DNA of 5,028 nucleotides from Firmicutes bacterium UBA1047 (lineage in GTDB: Bacteria; Bacillota; Clostridia; Tissierellales; Sedimentibacteraceae). The stretch spans positions 714 to 5,741 of the forward strand of contig DCDU01000127.1 of assembly GCA_002316585.1 (NCBI GenBank), written 5' to 3'. This document shows, one piece after another, positions 1 to 5,028 of the stretch (position 1 is the stretch's first letter; each line of letters starts with the position of its first letter). The position numbers and the translations under genes are program-made. The notes under the pieces are model-generated. The model was given only the letters and a program-made list of their open reading frames with translations, was not told the DNA's origin and did not search any database.

Positions 1-631
1 CTGATATGATGCATGTTTTATTTATTCTTTGCAGTATCTTTTTAACATGCTCATCAGTTTCATTTAATGAGTAGCATTCCACAGCATGAGCCGTTTTTTC
101 CAAAACCTTTTTCATATCCCTGCTTAATACGGCTCCTGTTGCAATAACACATGCATCTGTAATTACGGGAGATGAAACAGCTTTTCTGTCTATGGCTCCA
201 TCTATGAATACAACTTCTGCTCCGTAATATATAAGGCGTCCCGCAACATATTTCATATCTGTTGTACTGACAGGTCCGGCAATCTGAATATTGCCTCTTT
301 GTCTTACCCTTACTATTATTACTTCGCCCATGGCAGTTGAAATTCCCGTTGTTTCCAATATTTCAGTTTTAGCATTTGAAAGCATCAGCGTTTTTTTTGC
401 CGTGGCAACATACATTCCCTCAGTAACCAAAATTGATGGTTTTTGTGTCTGTGTCACTAAGTCTGTATTTTCTCCGTCACGCCCTGTTGACGTTATGCCT
501 GTTTTTATGTTTAAATTATCCGCCTCTTCTATGAGATAATTAAGTGTAACAGTCTTTCCCGCATTCTTTGCAAGCCCTATGATTGATACAGTTTTGTAAT
601 TATTCTGTTTTAAAGTTTCAATTAATCTCAT
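1..631 (-). CDS. kamB: P-loop protein in kamB position, probable lysine 5,6-aminomutase reactivase subunit KamB (3' end cut off)
   Basis: Read by hand on the minus strand: an open frame of 210 codons from ATG at 631-629 to the window edge with no stop, so the C-terminus is missing. Residues 15-18 are a hydrophobic strand (VSII), followed by a nucleotide-binding loop GLAKNAGKT at 19-27. This loop has the GTxxxxGKT layout of dethiobiotin-synthetase-like SIMIBI NTPases rather than a classic GxxxxGKT. A second strand ending in Asp144 (EVVFIDGAIDR, 139-149) is a likely Walker B/Mg site. No signal peptide or membrane segment is visible, so it is cytoplasmic. In known lysine-fermentation operons the gene after kamA is kamB, followed by MutS-like kamC; the pair is annotated as reactivating the B12-dependent KamDE. 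The start is supported by AAGGGG six bases upstream. The name rests on position plus the P-loop; biochemistry is not visible here. Confidence 0.68.
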   Translation of the reverse strand, partial: MRLIETLKQNNYKTVSIIGLAKNAGKTVTLNYLIEEADNLNIKTGITSTGRDGENTDLVTQTQKPSILVTEGMYVATAKKTLMLSNAKTEILETTGISTAMGEVIIVRVRQRGNIQIAGPVSTTDMKYVAGRLIYYGAEVVFIDGAIDRKAVSSPVITDACVIATGAVLSRDMKKVLEKTAHAVECYSLNETDEHVKKILQRINKTCIIS

Positions 632-672
632 AAAAAGCCCCTTTTTTCGATAGGAGAACAGCTGTAAGCCAT
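628..672 (-). CDS. Possible 14-codon leader ORF overlapping the kamB start
   Basis: ATG at 672-670 is preceded by AGGAG at a spacing of about four bases. It opens a 14-codon frame (MAYSCSPIEKRGFL) ending in TGA at 630-628, which overlaps the kamB ATG in an ATGA junction typical of translational coupling. The Shine-Dalgarno lies in the 5' arm of the perfect 648-685 hairpin and the start codon in its loop. The frame is short enough to arise by chance, and the peptide resembles nothing I recognise. Confidence 0.22.
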   Translation of the reverse strand: MAYSCSPIEKRGFL

Positions 673-685
673 TGTTCTCCTATCG
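648..685 (-). promoter_or_regulatory. Perfect 13-bp hairpin in the kamA-kamB gap
   Basis: Arms 648-660 (CGATAGGAGAACA) and 673-685 are exact reverse complements around a 12-base loop. In the minus-strand transcript the stem lies between the kamA stop and kamB. It is followed by A-rich sequence (AAAAAAGGGG), not a U-run, so it is not an intrinsic terminator for the operon. The stem contains both AGGAG and its complement TCTCCT. Likely roles are protecting the 3' end of a processed kamA message or gating translation of what follows. The inverted repeat is seen; the role is inferred. Confidence 0.6.
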
Positions 686-705
686 TTGTTCTATTGTGTG
701 CCGTG

Positions 706-1956
706 TTATTTATGAACTCTGTCTCTTCTTGCTAATTTTGTAGGTTCAAGAGCCAAGTCATTTCCTTGAAGCAGTCCCGCAACTCCTGTCAAAGGGTCAC
801 TCTTCTTGCCCTGACATACGTCACATGTGCATTCCAATTCAGGTAAGTTTGGTTCAGTATATGTTGTAATAACACCTTCATAGTTTCTTAGAATAACTTT
901 GTCAGCTGATTGCGACAATACATAATTAGGCATTACAGGAATCTTTCCGCCGCCGCCGGGTGCGTCAACAACAAATGTCGGTACGCAGTAGCCTGATGTA
1001 TGTCCTCTTAAGCTTTCCATTATTTCAAGACCTTTTGCAACAGGTGTTCTGAAATGTTCAATTCCAAGTGAAAGGTCACATTGATAAATATAATATGGTC
1101 TTACTCTGTTCATAACAAGTTTATGAACTAAATCTCTCATAATATGCGGACAATCATTAACTCCTCTTAACAATACAGATTGGTTTCCTAACGGAATACC
1201 TGCATCTGCAAGCTTTCTTAAAGCTTCCATGGATTCAGGAGTGAATTCTTTCGGATGGTTAAAATGAGTGTTCAGCCAAATCGGATGGTATTTCTTAAGC
1301 ATGTTTACTAAGTCATCTGTAATACGCTGCGGTAAAACAACAGGTGTTCTTGAGCCTAATCTGACTATTTCAACATGTGGTATTTCTCTTAATTTGCTGA
1401 TTATATATTCTAATTTTTTGTCTGAAACCAACAAGCAGTCTCCGCCGGATAGCAATACGTCTCTTACTTCCGGAGTTTTTCTGATATATTCGATACATTT
1501 ATCGATGTTTTCCATTCCAACTTCATCATCGCACTGTCCCGCAAATCTTCTTCTTGTACAATGTCTGCAATACATTGAGCATTGGTCAGTTATTAAGAAC
1601 AATACTCTGTCAGGATAACGGTGAGTTAATCCGGGTGCCGGTGAATCTGTATCCTCATGCAATGGGTCAAGCATGTCAGCATCACTTACATGTGTTTCGA
1701 CAAATGTCGGAACAGCCTGCATTCTTATGGGATCTCTCAGGTCATCCTTATCCATATGTGCCGCATAGTATGGAGTGATACCCATTCTGAATTTTTCCAA
1801 TACCTTGCCGATATCTTCTTCTTCTTTTTTTGTAACATTAATTATTTTCTTTAATTTTTCTACTGTGTCTATTCTGTTTTCGACTTGCCATCTCCAGTCA
1901 TTCCACTCTTCCGGTTTAACATCTTTCCAAAGTTCAATTTCATTATAATAAGCCAC
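706..1956 (-). CDS. kamA: L-lysine 2,3-aminomutase (radical SAM, PLP)
   Basis: Interconverts L-lysine and L-beta-lysine, the first step of clostridial lysine fermentation, using a 4Fe-4S cluster, S-adenosylmethionine and PLP in the cytoplasm. It is 416 aa, the same length as the Clostridium subterminale enzyme. The radical-SAM motif CSMYCRHC gives cluster ligands C126, C130 and C133. SGGD at 170-173 fits the SAM-binding site. The PLP lysine is K338 in the GGGGK loop. Substrate-binding acids D294 and D331 and zinc cysteines C269, C376, C378 and C381 are all present, each one residue later than in the C. subterminale numbering. The first codon is GTG (1956-1954), chosen because TAGGAGGT lies seven bases upstream and the N-terminus [13 protein letters not shown] fits the family. 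It lies 109 bp after kdd and 74 bp before the kamB-like gene on the same strand. EpmB and other aminomutases are unlikely, given the full length and the neighbours. Confidence 0.97.
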   Translation of the reverse strand: MAYYNEIELWKDVKPEEWNDWRWQVENRIDTVEKLKKIINVTKKEEEDIGKVLEKFRMGITPYYAAHMDKDDLRDPIRMQAVPTFVETHVSDADMLDPLHEDTDSPAPGLTHRYPDRVLFLITDQCSMYCRHCTRRRFAGQCDDEVGMENIDKCIEYIRKTPEVRDVLLSGGDCLLVSDKKLEYIISKLREIPHVEIVRLGSRTPVVLPQRITDDLVNMLKKYHPIWLNTHFNHPKEFTPESMEALRKLADAGIPLGNQSVLLRGVNDCPHIMRDLVHKLVMNRVRPYYIYQCDLSLGIEHFRTPVAKGLEIMESLRGHTSGYCVPTFVVDAPGGGGKIPVMPNYVLSQSADKVILRNYEGVITTYTEPNLPELECTCDVCQGKKSDPLTGVAGLLQGNDLALEPTKLARRDRVHK

Positions 1957-1982
1957 TATTATACCTCCTAAAATATTTTAAC

Positions 1983-2045
1983 AAGCTAATACATGTCATC
2001 CCCCCTTGAAGAATTTTCTTGAAACGGCAGAATGACATATTGCTT
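1983..2045 (-). promoter_or_regulatory. Imperfect hairpin in the kdd-kamA gap
   Basis: ATGTCAT at 1993-1999 pairs exactly with ATGACAT at 2032-2038. The stem extends outward imperfectly to AAGC 1983-1986 against GCTT 2042-2045. A small inner stem (GAAGAATTTTCTT, near 2010-2020) and a run of six C (minus strand: GGGGGG, 2000-2005) lie in the loop. No U-run follows in the minus transcript, so this is more likely an mRNA processing or stability element within the operon than a terminator. Its function is inferred. Confidence 0.35.
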
Positions 2046-2065
2046 ATTTCTGACTTAATTCTTTA

Positions 2066-3103
2066 TTATGCGTATAGTTTTGTGAATAATTCTTTTAGTC
2101 CTTTACTATCTCTCATTACCTGCAGCGCTGTTTCAGAGTGTCCCTTAGTATAGCCGTTTCCAACTATCATATTAATGTCCTTGCCAACACCTTCAGCTCC
2201 TAATGCCGCTTTTGTAAAGCTTGTAGCCATACTGAAGAAGTAAACTGTTCCTTCATCCTTTGTAGCAAGTATTGCTGACATTTCACAATTTGGTCTTGAT
2301 ACACAGCTGATTACCAAATCACATAATTGTCCGTCTGTTGCTTCCATAACTTTATCGTATACTTCAATTGCGTTTGTAGCATCTCCCGATATTAATACAT
2401 CCGCCAATCCAAGTTCTCTTACCGTATTAAGCGATACTTCCCTGTGCGCCCAGCATATAACTTTTCCTGTAGGGCCGGCTTTTTTCTTTGCTTCATATAA
2501 GCATAATAATCCTGATTTTCCGCCGCCGCCAAGAACTAAAACAGTGTTTCCTTCTTTAACCAATTTCTGAGTTTGTGCGGGAGCTCCTGCTACGTCAAGT
2601 ACCGATAATGCAAGATTTTCAGGTATGTCATCAGGAAGCTTCGCATAAATTCCACTTTCAAATAATATTGCTTTTCCCTTGATATCAACTTGGTCAATAT
2701 CTTTTCTTACTTCTAAAATTTCTTCAATTATTAGTGGAGTCAGTGACAATGATACCATTGTTGCTATTTTATCTCCAACCTTCAAATCTGTTTTTCCTTC
2801 AAGTGCGGGTCCTATTTGTTCAATAGTACCGATAAGCATTCCGCCTGAACCTGTTACAGGGTTTTGATGTTTTCCTCTTTCAGCAACAATACCCTTCATT
2901 ATTTCTTTGATTTTTTCTACGTCTCCGCCAGCCTGGTCATTGATTTGTGTGAAGCTTGCCGAGTCAACGTTCAAAGTCTGTACATTAATTAGAATTTCGT
3001 TGTCGTATATTTCCATCGTATTGTCAATTTTCAATGCCGGCTGGGGTAATACTCCCTTTGGTTCAATTACTCTGTGTGTTCCGTATGGATTTCCTTTTTT
3101 CAT
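2066..3103 (-). CDS. kdd: L-erythro-3,5-diaminohexanoate dehydrogenase
   Basis: Catalyses NAD(P)-dependent oxidative deamination of 3,5-diaminohexanoate to 5-amino-3-oxohexanoate and ammonia (EC 1.4.1.11), the third step of lysine fermentation after KamA and KamDE. The 345-aa protein has an alcohol-dehydrogenase-like N-terminal part (GSGGMLIGTIEQIGP at 85-99, then LKVGDKIATMVSLSLTPL at 107-124). A Rossmann fold follows, with a strand and glycine-rich loop VLVLGGGGKSG at 188-198. The length and the N-terminus NPYGTHRVIEPKGVLPQPA fit the Kdd family of Fusobacterium and Clostridium. The ATG at 3103-3101 has AGGAGGT four bases upstream. It is the first gene of its transcript and lies directly before kamA. 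The usual partners kce and kal are not upstream of it here. No catalytic residue is assigned because I cannot place one confidently. Confidence 0.93.
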   Translation of the reverse strand: MKKGNPYGTHRVIEPKGVLPQPALKIDNTMEIYDNEILINVQTLNVDSASFTQINDQAGGDVEKIKEIMKGIVAERGKHQNPVTGSGGMLIGTIEQIGPALEGKTDLKVGDKIATMVSLSLTPLIIEEILEVRKDIDQVDIKGKAILFESGIYAKLPDDIPENLALSVLDVAGAPAQTQKLVKEGNTVLVLGGGGKSGLLCLYEAKKKAGPTGKVICWAHREVSLNTVRELGLADVLISGDATNAIEVYDKVMEATDGQLCDLVISCVSRPNCEMSAILATKDEGTVYFFSMATSFTKAALGAEGVGKDINMIVGNGYTKGHSETALQVMRDSKGLKELFTKLYA

Positions 3104-3130
3104 AGTACCTCCTGTAAATTTTTAATTATT

Positions 3131-3167
3131 TGGGTTAAATGGTCTTGGGTTGAATACTGGGTATATT
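3131..3167. repeat. Three short direct repeats in the kdd leader
   Basis: TGGGTTAAAT (3131-3140), TGGGTTGAAT (3146-3155) and the weaker TGGGTATATT (3158-3167) sit 15 and 12 bases apart between the kdd ribosome binding site and the promoter. They read as ACCCA-ending units in the transcript. They could bind a protein or be chance in AT-rich sequence; no function is assigned. Confidence 0.3.
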
Positions 3168-3170
3168 CAA
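3150..3170 (-). promoter_or_regulatory. 7-bp hairpin at the predicted 5' end of the kdd mRNA
   Basis: TTGAATA 3150-3156 and TATTCAA 3164-3170 are exact complements around a 7-base loop. If sigma-54 starts transcription 12 bases beyond the -12 element, +1 is about 3170 and this hairpin would be the very 5' end of the message, where such stems slow decay. If the overlapping sigma-A promoter is used, the start moves to about 3163 and the stem would not form. Confidence 0.35.
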
Positions 3171-3197
3171 TTATATAATTAGCAAGAATCATGCCAA
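3170..3197 (-). promoter_or_regulatory. Sigma-54 -24/-12 promoter of the kdd operon, overlapping a sigma-A reading
   Basis: The minus strand reads TTGGCATGATTCTTGCT (3197-3181): GG and GC exactly 10 bases apart, matching the YTGGCACG-N4-TTGCW consensus except for one base (T for C). The predicted start is about 3170, leaving a leader of about 67 bases. The same DNA can be read as a sigma-A promoter, TTGGCA (3197-3192), 16 bases, TATAAT (3175-3170). The sigma-54 reading is favoured by the upstream dyad and by the RocR-like PAS gene nearby. The two could coexist as dual promoters. Confidence 0.65.
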
Positions 3198-3216
3198 TTA
3201 TCCAAAAAAATATAAA

Positions 3217-3232
3217 TAGCTAATTTTCAGCA
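3217..3232. promoter_or_regulatory. Weak second copy of the kdd upstream dyad
   Basis: This 16-mer ends in a full half-site TTCAGCA (3226-3232) but its left half is degenerate, agreeing with GCnGAAnnTTCnGC at only 7 of 10 fixed positions. It is centred 52 bp from the strong dyad, roughly five helical turns, and about 55 bp from the predicted start. It may be a weak accessory site or chance. Confidence 0.25.
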
Positions 3233-3252
3233 TTTCTTTAAAAACACTTTAT

Positions 3253-3299
3253 CCATCAATCAACCAAGTGCCGAAAATTCAGCTTTTTGTTGTTGATGG
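3253..3299. promoter_or_regulatory. Upstream activator site: dyad 3269-3284 with concentric outer repeats
   Basis: TGCCGAAAATTCAGCT at 3269-3284 fits the dyad GCnGAAnnTTCnGC at all 10 fixed positions. Outer arms CCATCAA 3253-3259 and TTGATGG 3293-3299 are exact complements centred within half a base of the same point. The centre is about 106 bp upstream of the predicted kdd start, a usual distance for an enhancer bound by a sigma-54 activator. A 14-of-16 copy precedes the PAS gene at 4825-4840. The symmetry is seen; protein binding is inferred. Confidence 0.5.
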
Positions 3300-3321
3300 T
3301 TAAATAATTTTTTGGTATAAT
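3293..3321 (+). promoter_or_regulatory. Sigma-A promoter toward murI
   Basis: TTGATG (3293-3298), a 17-base spacer, and TATAAT (3316-3321) with an extended -10 TG at 3313-3314 form a strong plus-strand promoter. Transcription would start near 3328, leaving a leader of about 195 bases before murI. The -35 lies inside the right outer arm of the activator dyad, so occupancy of that site could affect murI. Confidence 0.6.
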
Positions 3322-3523
3322 AAAGTGTGGGTTCATACCTCCGAACAGATATTTGTTGATTTTTATTATATTATATGAAATAATATTGAAGTTATATTAA
3401 TATGAATATGAATTCCTGCTCACATATTAATGATTGCTAAATAAAATATATTGAATGATTAATTTTACCTGCATAAAGAAAAGAATCTAATCATTTAATA
3501 AAATATTTAAAAGAAGGTATAGA
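3322..3523 (+). other. AT-rich murI leader, no gene or clear RNA structure
   Basis: About 200 bases of very AT-rich sequence from the promoter to murI. I see no credible ORF, T-box, riboswitch or tRNA. Two weak 4-bp stems occur (GTTC/GAAC near 3331-3346 and AACA/TGTT near 3344-3357, the latter followed by a T-rich tract). Both are too small to call. A second promoter nearer murI is possible, but none stands out. Confidence 0.5.
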
Positions 3524-4333
3524 ATGGATAACAGACCGATTGGAATTTTTGACTCCGGAGTCGGAGGATTGACGGTAATGAGGGAAGTTATGGAACAGCT
3601 TCCCTATGAAAACATAATATATTTGGGGGATACCGCAAGAATACCCTACGGCTCTAAATCAGAGCAAACAATAAAAAAGTATGCACATCAATGCTCCGCG
3701 TTTTTAAAAGGCAAAGATGTTAAAACTATTGTCATAGCATGCAACACCGCAAGCTCCATTGCTCTTGACAGCTTAACAGATTACTTTGATATTCCTGTTA
3801 TTGGAGTTATAGACCCGGGAGCAAGGAGTGCATCTAAGGCTACCGAAAACGGAAGAATCGGAGTTATCGGTACGACAGCTACCATCAACAGTTATGCGTA
3901 TCAGGAAAAAATAATGGAATACCGTCATGATGCTGAAGTAATCGGCATACCATGTCCGCTTTTTGTTCCGATAGTCGAAGAAGGCTGGGAATATTCTCAT
4001 GTTGCAGAGCTTACTGCAGAAAAGTATCTGACAGAATTAATTGAGCACGATGTTGATGCATTAGTTTTAGGATGTACGCATTACCCCATACTCAGATACA
4101 CCATTAAGAAGGTTGTGGGTCCTCATGTGAAGCTGATAAATCCTGCCTTTGAAACCGCTAAAGATTTGAAAAAATTACTAAACGAAAAGAATCTTTTCAA
4201 TGAAAACTATGACATACCAAGATATGAATATTATGCAACTGATGCACCGGAACGCTTAAGAAGAATCGGAGGCAATTTTTTAAAAAAGGAAATTGATAAT
4301 CTTTATGAAATTGCAATAGATAACCTTTCGTAA
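3524..4333 (+). CDS. murI: Glutamate racemase
   Basis: Interconverts L- and D-glutamate to supply D-Glu for peptidoglycan, in the cytoplasm and without a cofactor. At 269 aa it has the normal family length. The N-terminal lobe opens with IGIFDSGVGGLTV (D10, S11) and has GDTARIPYGSKS at 35-46. Catalytic cysteines are C73 in IACNTASS and C184 in LGCTHYP, with H186 beside the second. One small oddity is INPA at 205-208, where many relatives have an ID-type motif. The start is supported by GAAGGT about six bases before the ATG. It is followed after 12 bp by the DUF1934 gene, so the two are very likely co-transcribed, probably from 3293-3321. It has no metabolic link to the divergent lysine operon beyond the shared control region. 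Confidence 0.97.
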   Translation: MDNRPIGIFDSGVGGLTVMREVMEQLPYENIIYLGDTARIPYGSKSEQTIKKYAHQCSAFLKGKDVKTIVIACNTASSIALDSLTDYFDIPVIGVIDPGARSASKATENGRIGVIGTTATINSYAYQEKIMEYRHDAEVIGIPCPLFVPIVEEGWEYSHVAELTAEKYLTELIEHDVDALVLGCTHYPILRYTIKKVVGPHVKLINPAFETAKDLKKLLNEKNLFNENYDIPRYEYYATDAPERLRRIGGNFLKKEIDNLYEIAIDNLS

Positions 4334-4345
4334 AGGGGATGTAAA

Positions 4346-4765
4346 ATGGAAAATGTAAAAGTCAGAATTAACACTGTACAGACAGTTGATGAAGCAGGCA
4401 ATGAAGATGTTATTGAAATACTGACGGAAGCGGAATTGGAGAAACTTGATGACTGCTTCATAATAAACTATGATGAAAGCGAAATAACGGATCGTAAAGG
4501 AAGCCGGACCAGGTTAAAAGTATATAAAGATAAAATGATAATGACCAAAGTTGGAATCTATTCTTCCAAAATGGAATTCCAGCAGGGCATTAAATACAGC
4601 AACTTATATTCAACTCCTTACGGAAGCTTTGACTTAGGCTTCATAACAGTTGTTTACGATAATAACTTAGGTGAAGAGGGAAGAGGCAATGTATATGTGG
4701 AATATAAGATTACTTTTGCTGATTTGGATGAAAGCTATAATAAATTAAGCATTGATATAATTTAG
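4346..4765 (+). CDS. DUF1934 (YwiB-like) small beta-barrel protein
   Basis: 139 aa with no signal peptide or membrane segment, so probably cytoplasmic. It matches the DUF1934 pattern: an N-terminal strand ending in DVIEILTEAELEK, then FIINYDESEITDRKGSRTRLKVYKD (38-62). A KVGIYSSKMEFQQG stretch (68-81) and the hallmark YSTPYGSFDLGFIT (88-101) follow, then a C-terminal VYVEYKITF (116-124). Alternating strands suggest the calycin-like barrel known for the family. The biochemical role is not established; relatives occur beside murI, argS or rpoE in Firmicutes, which hints at a housekeeping role. AAGGGG seven bases before ATG supports the start, and it lies 12 bp after murI. It is complete and looks intact. 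Confidence 0.88.
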   Translation: MENVKVRINTVQTVDEAGNEDVIEILTEAELEKLDDCFIINYDESEITDRKGSRTRLKVYKDKMIMTKVGIYSSKMEFQQGIKYSNLYSTPYGSFDLGFITVVYDNNLGEEGRGNVYVEYKITFADLDESYNKLSIDII

Positions 4766-4778
4766 TCAAACATATGAT
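4752..4778 (+). promoter_or_regulatory. Possible sigma-A promoter for the PAS regulator gene
   Basis: TTGATA (4752-4757) and TATGAT (4773-4778) are separated by a short 15-base spacer and overlap the end of the DUF1934 gene. The match is moderate and the spacer poor. The regulator might instead be read through from murI. Any transcript from here would cross the two dyads at 4804-4840. Confidence 0.22.
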
Positions 4779-4792
4779 AAAGAATTATAAAA

Positions 4793-4814
4793 GCGAACAT
4801 TATCGCCTATTTTT
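4793..4814 (+). terminator. Weak terminator-like stem after DUF1934
   Basis: GCGA 4793-4796 pairs with TCGC 4803-4806 around a six-base loop, followed by CTA and TTTTT (4810-4814). A 4-bp stem is below what usually terminates efficiently, and the T-run also belongs to the dyad that follows, so partial read-through from murI-DUF1934 is plausible. Confidence 0.2.
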
Positions 4815-4840
4815 CGGCATCATATGCCCAAAATTCAGCA
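4804..4840. promoter_or_regulatory. Two tandem dyads matching the kdd activator site, before the PAS gene
   Basis: TGCCCAAAATTCAGCA (4825-4840) matches GCnGAAnnTTCnGC at 9 of 10 fixed positions and the kdd site at 14 of 16 bases. CGCCTATTTTTCGGCA (4804-4819) matches at 8 of 10. Their centres are 21 bp apart, two helical turns, and the second ends just before the AAAGGAGG ribosome binding site. TTTTCGGCAT 4811-4820 and ATGCCCAAAA 4824-4833 also form a 9-of-10 inverted repeat. The position suggests autoregulation, by blocking transcription or acting at the mRNA start region. Confidence 0.45.
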
Positions 4841-4855
4841 CAAAGGAGGAAACCT

Positions 4856-5028
4856 ATGGAGATTAAATATTTTGACGCTATAATACAAGCAATTGAATTA
4901 ATTAATGATGGAATTCACGTGGTTGATGCAAGCGGAAAGGTTGTATATTACAACGCTTCAGCAAAACAATTAGATGAAATAGACGCTGAAAAGACAATCG
5001 GAAGACATATACTTGAAGTATATCCTTC
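4856..5028 (+). CDS. PAS-domain regulator N-terminus, probable RocR/PrdR-like sigma-54 activator (3' end cut off)
   Basis: Only 57 codons are present; the frame is open to the window edge. ATG at 4856 has a strong AAAGGAGG six bases upstream. Residues 5-57 form the start of a PAS domain: a helix (YFDAIIQAIELIN), then DGIHVVDASGKVVYYN at 18-33 and IGRHILEVYP at 48-57. This wording is characteristic of the sensory PAS of RocR/PrdR-type activators of amino-acid catabolism in Firmicutes, which continue into an AAA+ domain with GAFTGA and a Fis-type HTH. Those parts lie outside the window, so a PAS histidine kinase or diguanylate cyclase is not excluded. It is preceded by two copies of the kdd upstream dyad and lies near a sigma-54-type promoter, which supports a role as the lysine-operon activator. 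The ligand is unknown; lysine or a pathway intermediate is a guess. Confidence 0.72.
   Translation, partial: MEIKYFDAIIQAIELINDGIHVVDASGKVVYYNASAKQLDEIDAEKTIGRHILEVYP

Noticed and set aside
291..539. 82-codon plus-strand frame opposite the kamB-like gene
   Set aside because: It lies wholly antisense to a continuous P-loop coding frame, has no ribosome binding site, and its protein is low-complexity hydrophobic without a family match.
648..685. Hairpin read as an intrinsic terminator
   Set aside because: On the minus strand the stem is followed by A-run and GGGG; on the plus strand there is only a weak mixed T tract and no plus-strand gene ending there.
1824..1846. A-rich GAAGAAGAA/AAAAAAA tract in kamA as a frameshift site
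   Set aside because: The frame is intact at full family length through KKEEED, and no alternative product is suggested.
1268..1854. Overlapping plus-strand frames inside kamA
   Set aside because: All are antisense to the well-identified kamA reading frame and none has a recognisable domain or start signal.
3258..3336. 26-codon minus-strand frame starting at 3336 after GGAGG
   Set aside because: The GGAGG is only one base from the ATG, too close to work, and the frame runs through the activator dyad, so it is most likely chance.
3329..3346. GGTTC...GAAC segment resembling a tRNA T-arm or riboswitch piece
   Set aside because: Only a 4-bp stem with an 8-base loop; no acceptor, anticodon arm or other conserved parts nearby.
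3104..3523. Lysine riboswitch in the control region
   Set aside because: I looked for a multi-helix leader ahead of kdd or murI and saw only short isolated stems; the kdd leader of about 67 bases is too short for that aptamer.

Overview
The window looks like chromosomal DNA of a low-GC, amino-acid-fermenting anaerobic Firmicute (Clostridia/Tissierellia-like). The evidence is AT-rich spacers, strong AGGAGG-type ribosome binding sites, and an L-lysine fermentation locus of the kind known from Clostridium, Acetoanaerobium and Fusobacterium. The genus cannot be fixed from this stretch.

Left half (1-3103, minus strand): an operon read right to left. It contains kdd (3,5-diaminohexanoate dehydrogenase), kamA (lysine 2,3-aminomutase, radical SAM/PLP) and the start of a P-loop gene in the kamB position, cut by the window edge. 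KamA makes beta-lysine. The B12-dependent KamDE (expected off the left edge) would make 3,5-diaminohexanoate, and Kdd deaminates that. KamB, probably with KamC, is thought to keep KamDE active. Both gaps inside the operon carry hairpins. The one before kamB is a perfect 13-bp stem that also holds a possible 14-codon leader ORF ending in an ATGA overlap with kamB.

Centre (3104-3523): a 420-bp divergent control region. The kdd side has a near-consensus sigma-54 -24/-12 element that also reads as a sigma-A promoter. About 106 bp upstream of the predicted start is a 16-bp dyad of form GCnGAAnnTTCnGC. A good sigma-A promoter points the other way, toward murI.

Right half (3524-5028, plus strand): murI (glutamate racemase), a DUF1934 beta-barrel gene, and the first 57 codons of a PAS-domain protein resembling the N-terminus of RocR/PrdR-type sigma-54 activators. 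Two more copies of the kdd dyad, 21 bp apart, lie just before this last gene. The simplest reading is a local circuit in which the PAS protein activates the lysine operon from the dyad and controls its own gene. That circuit is an inference from shared motifs, not shown.
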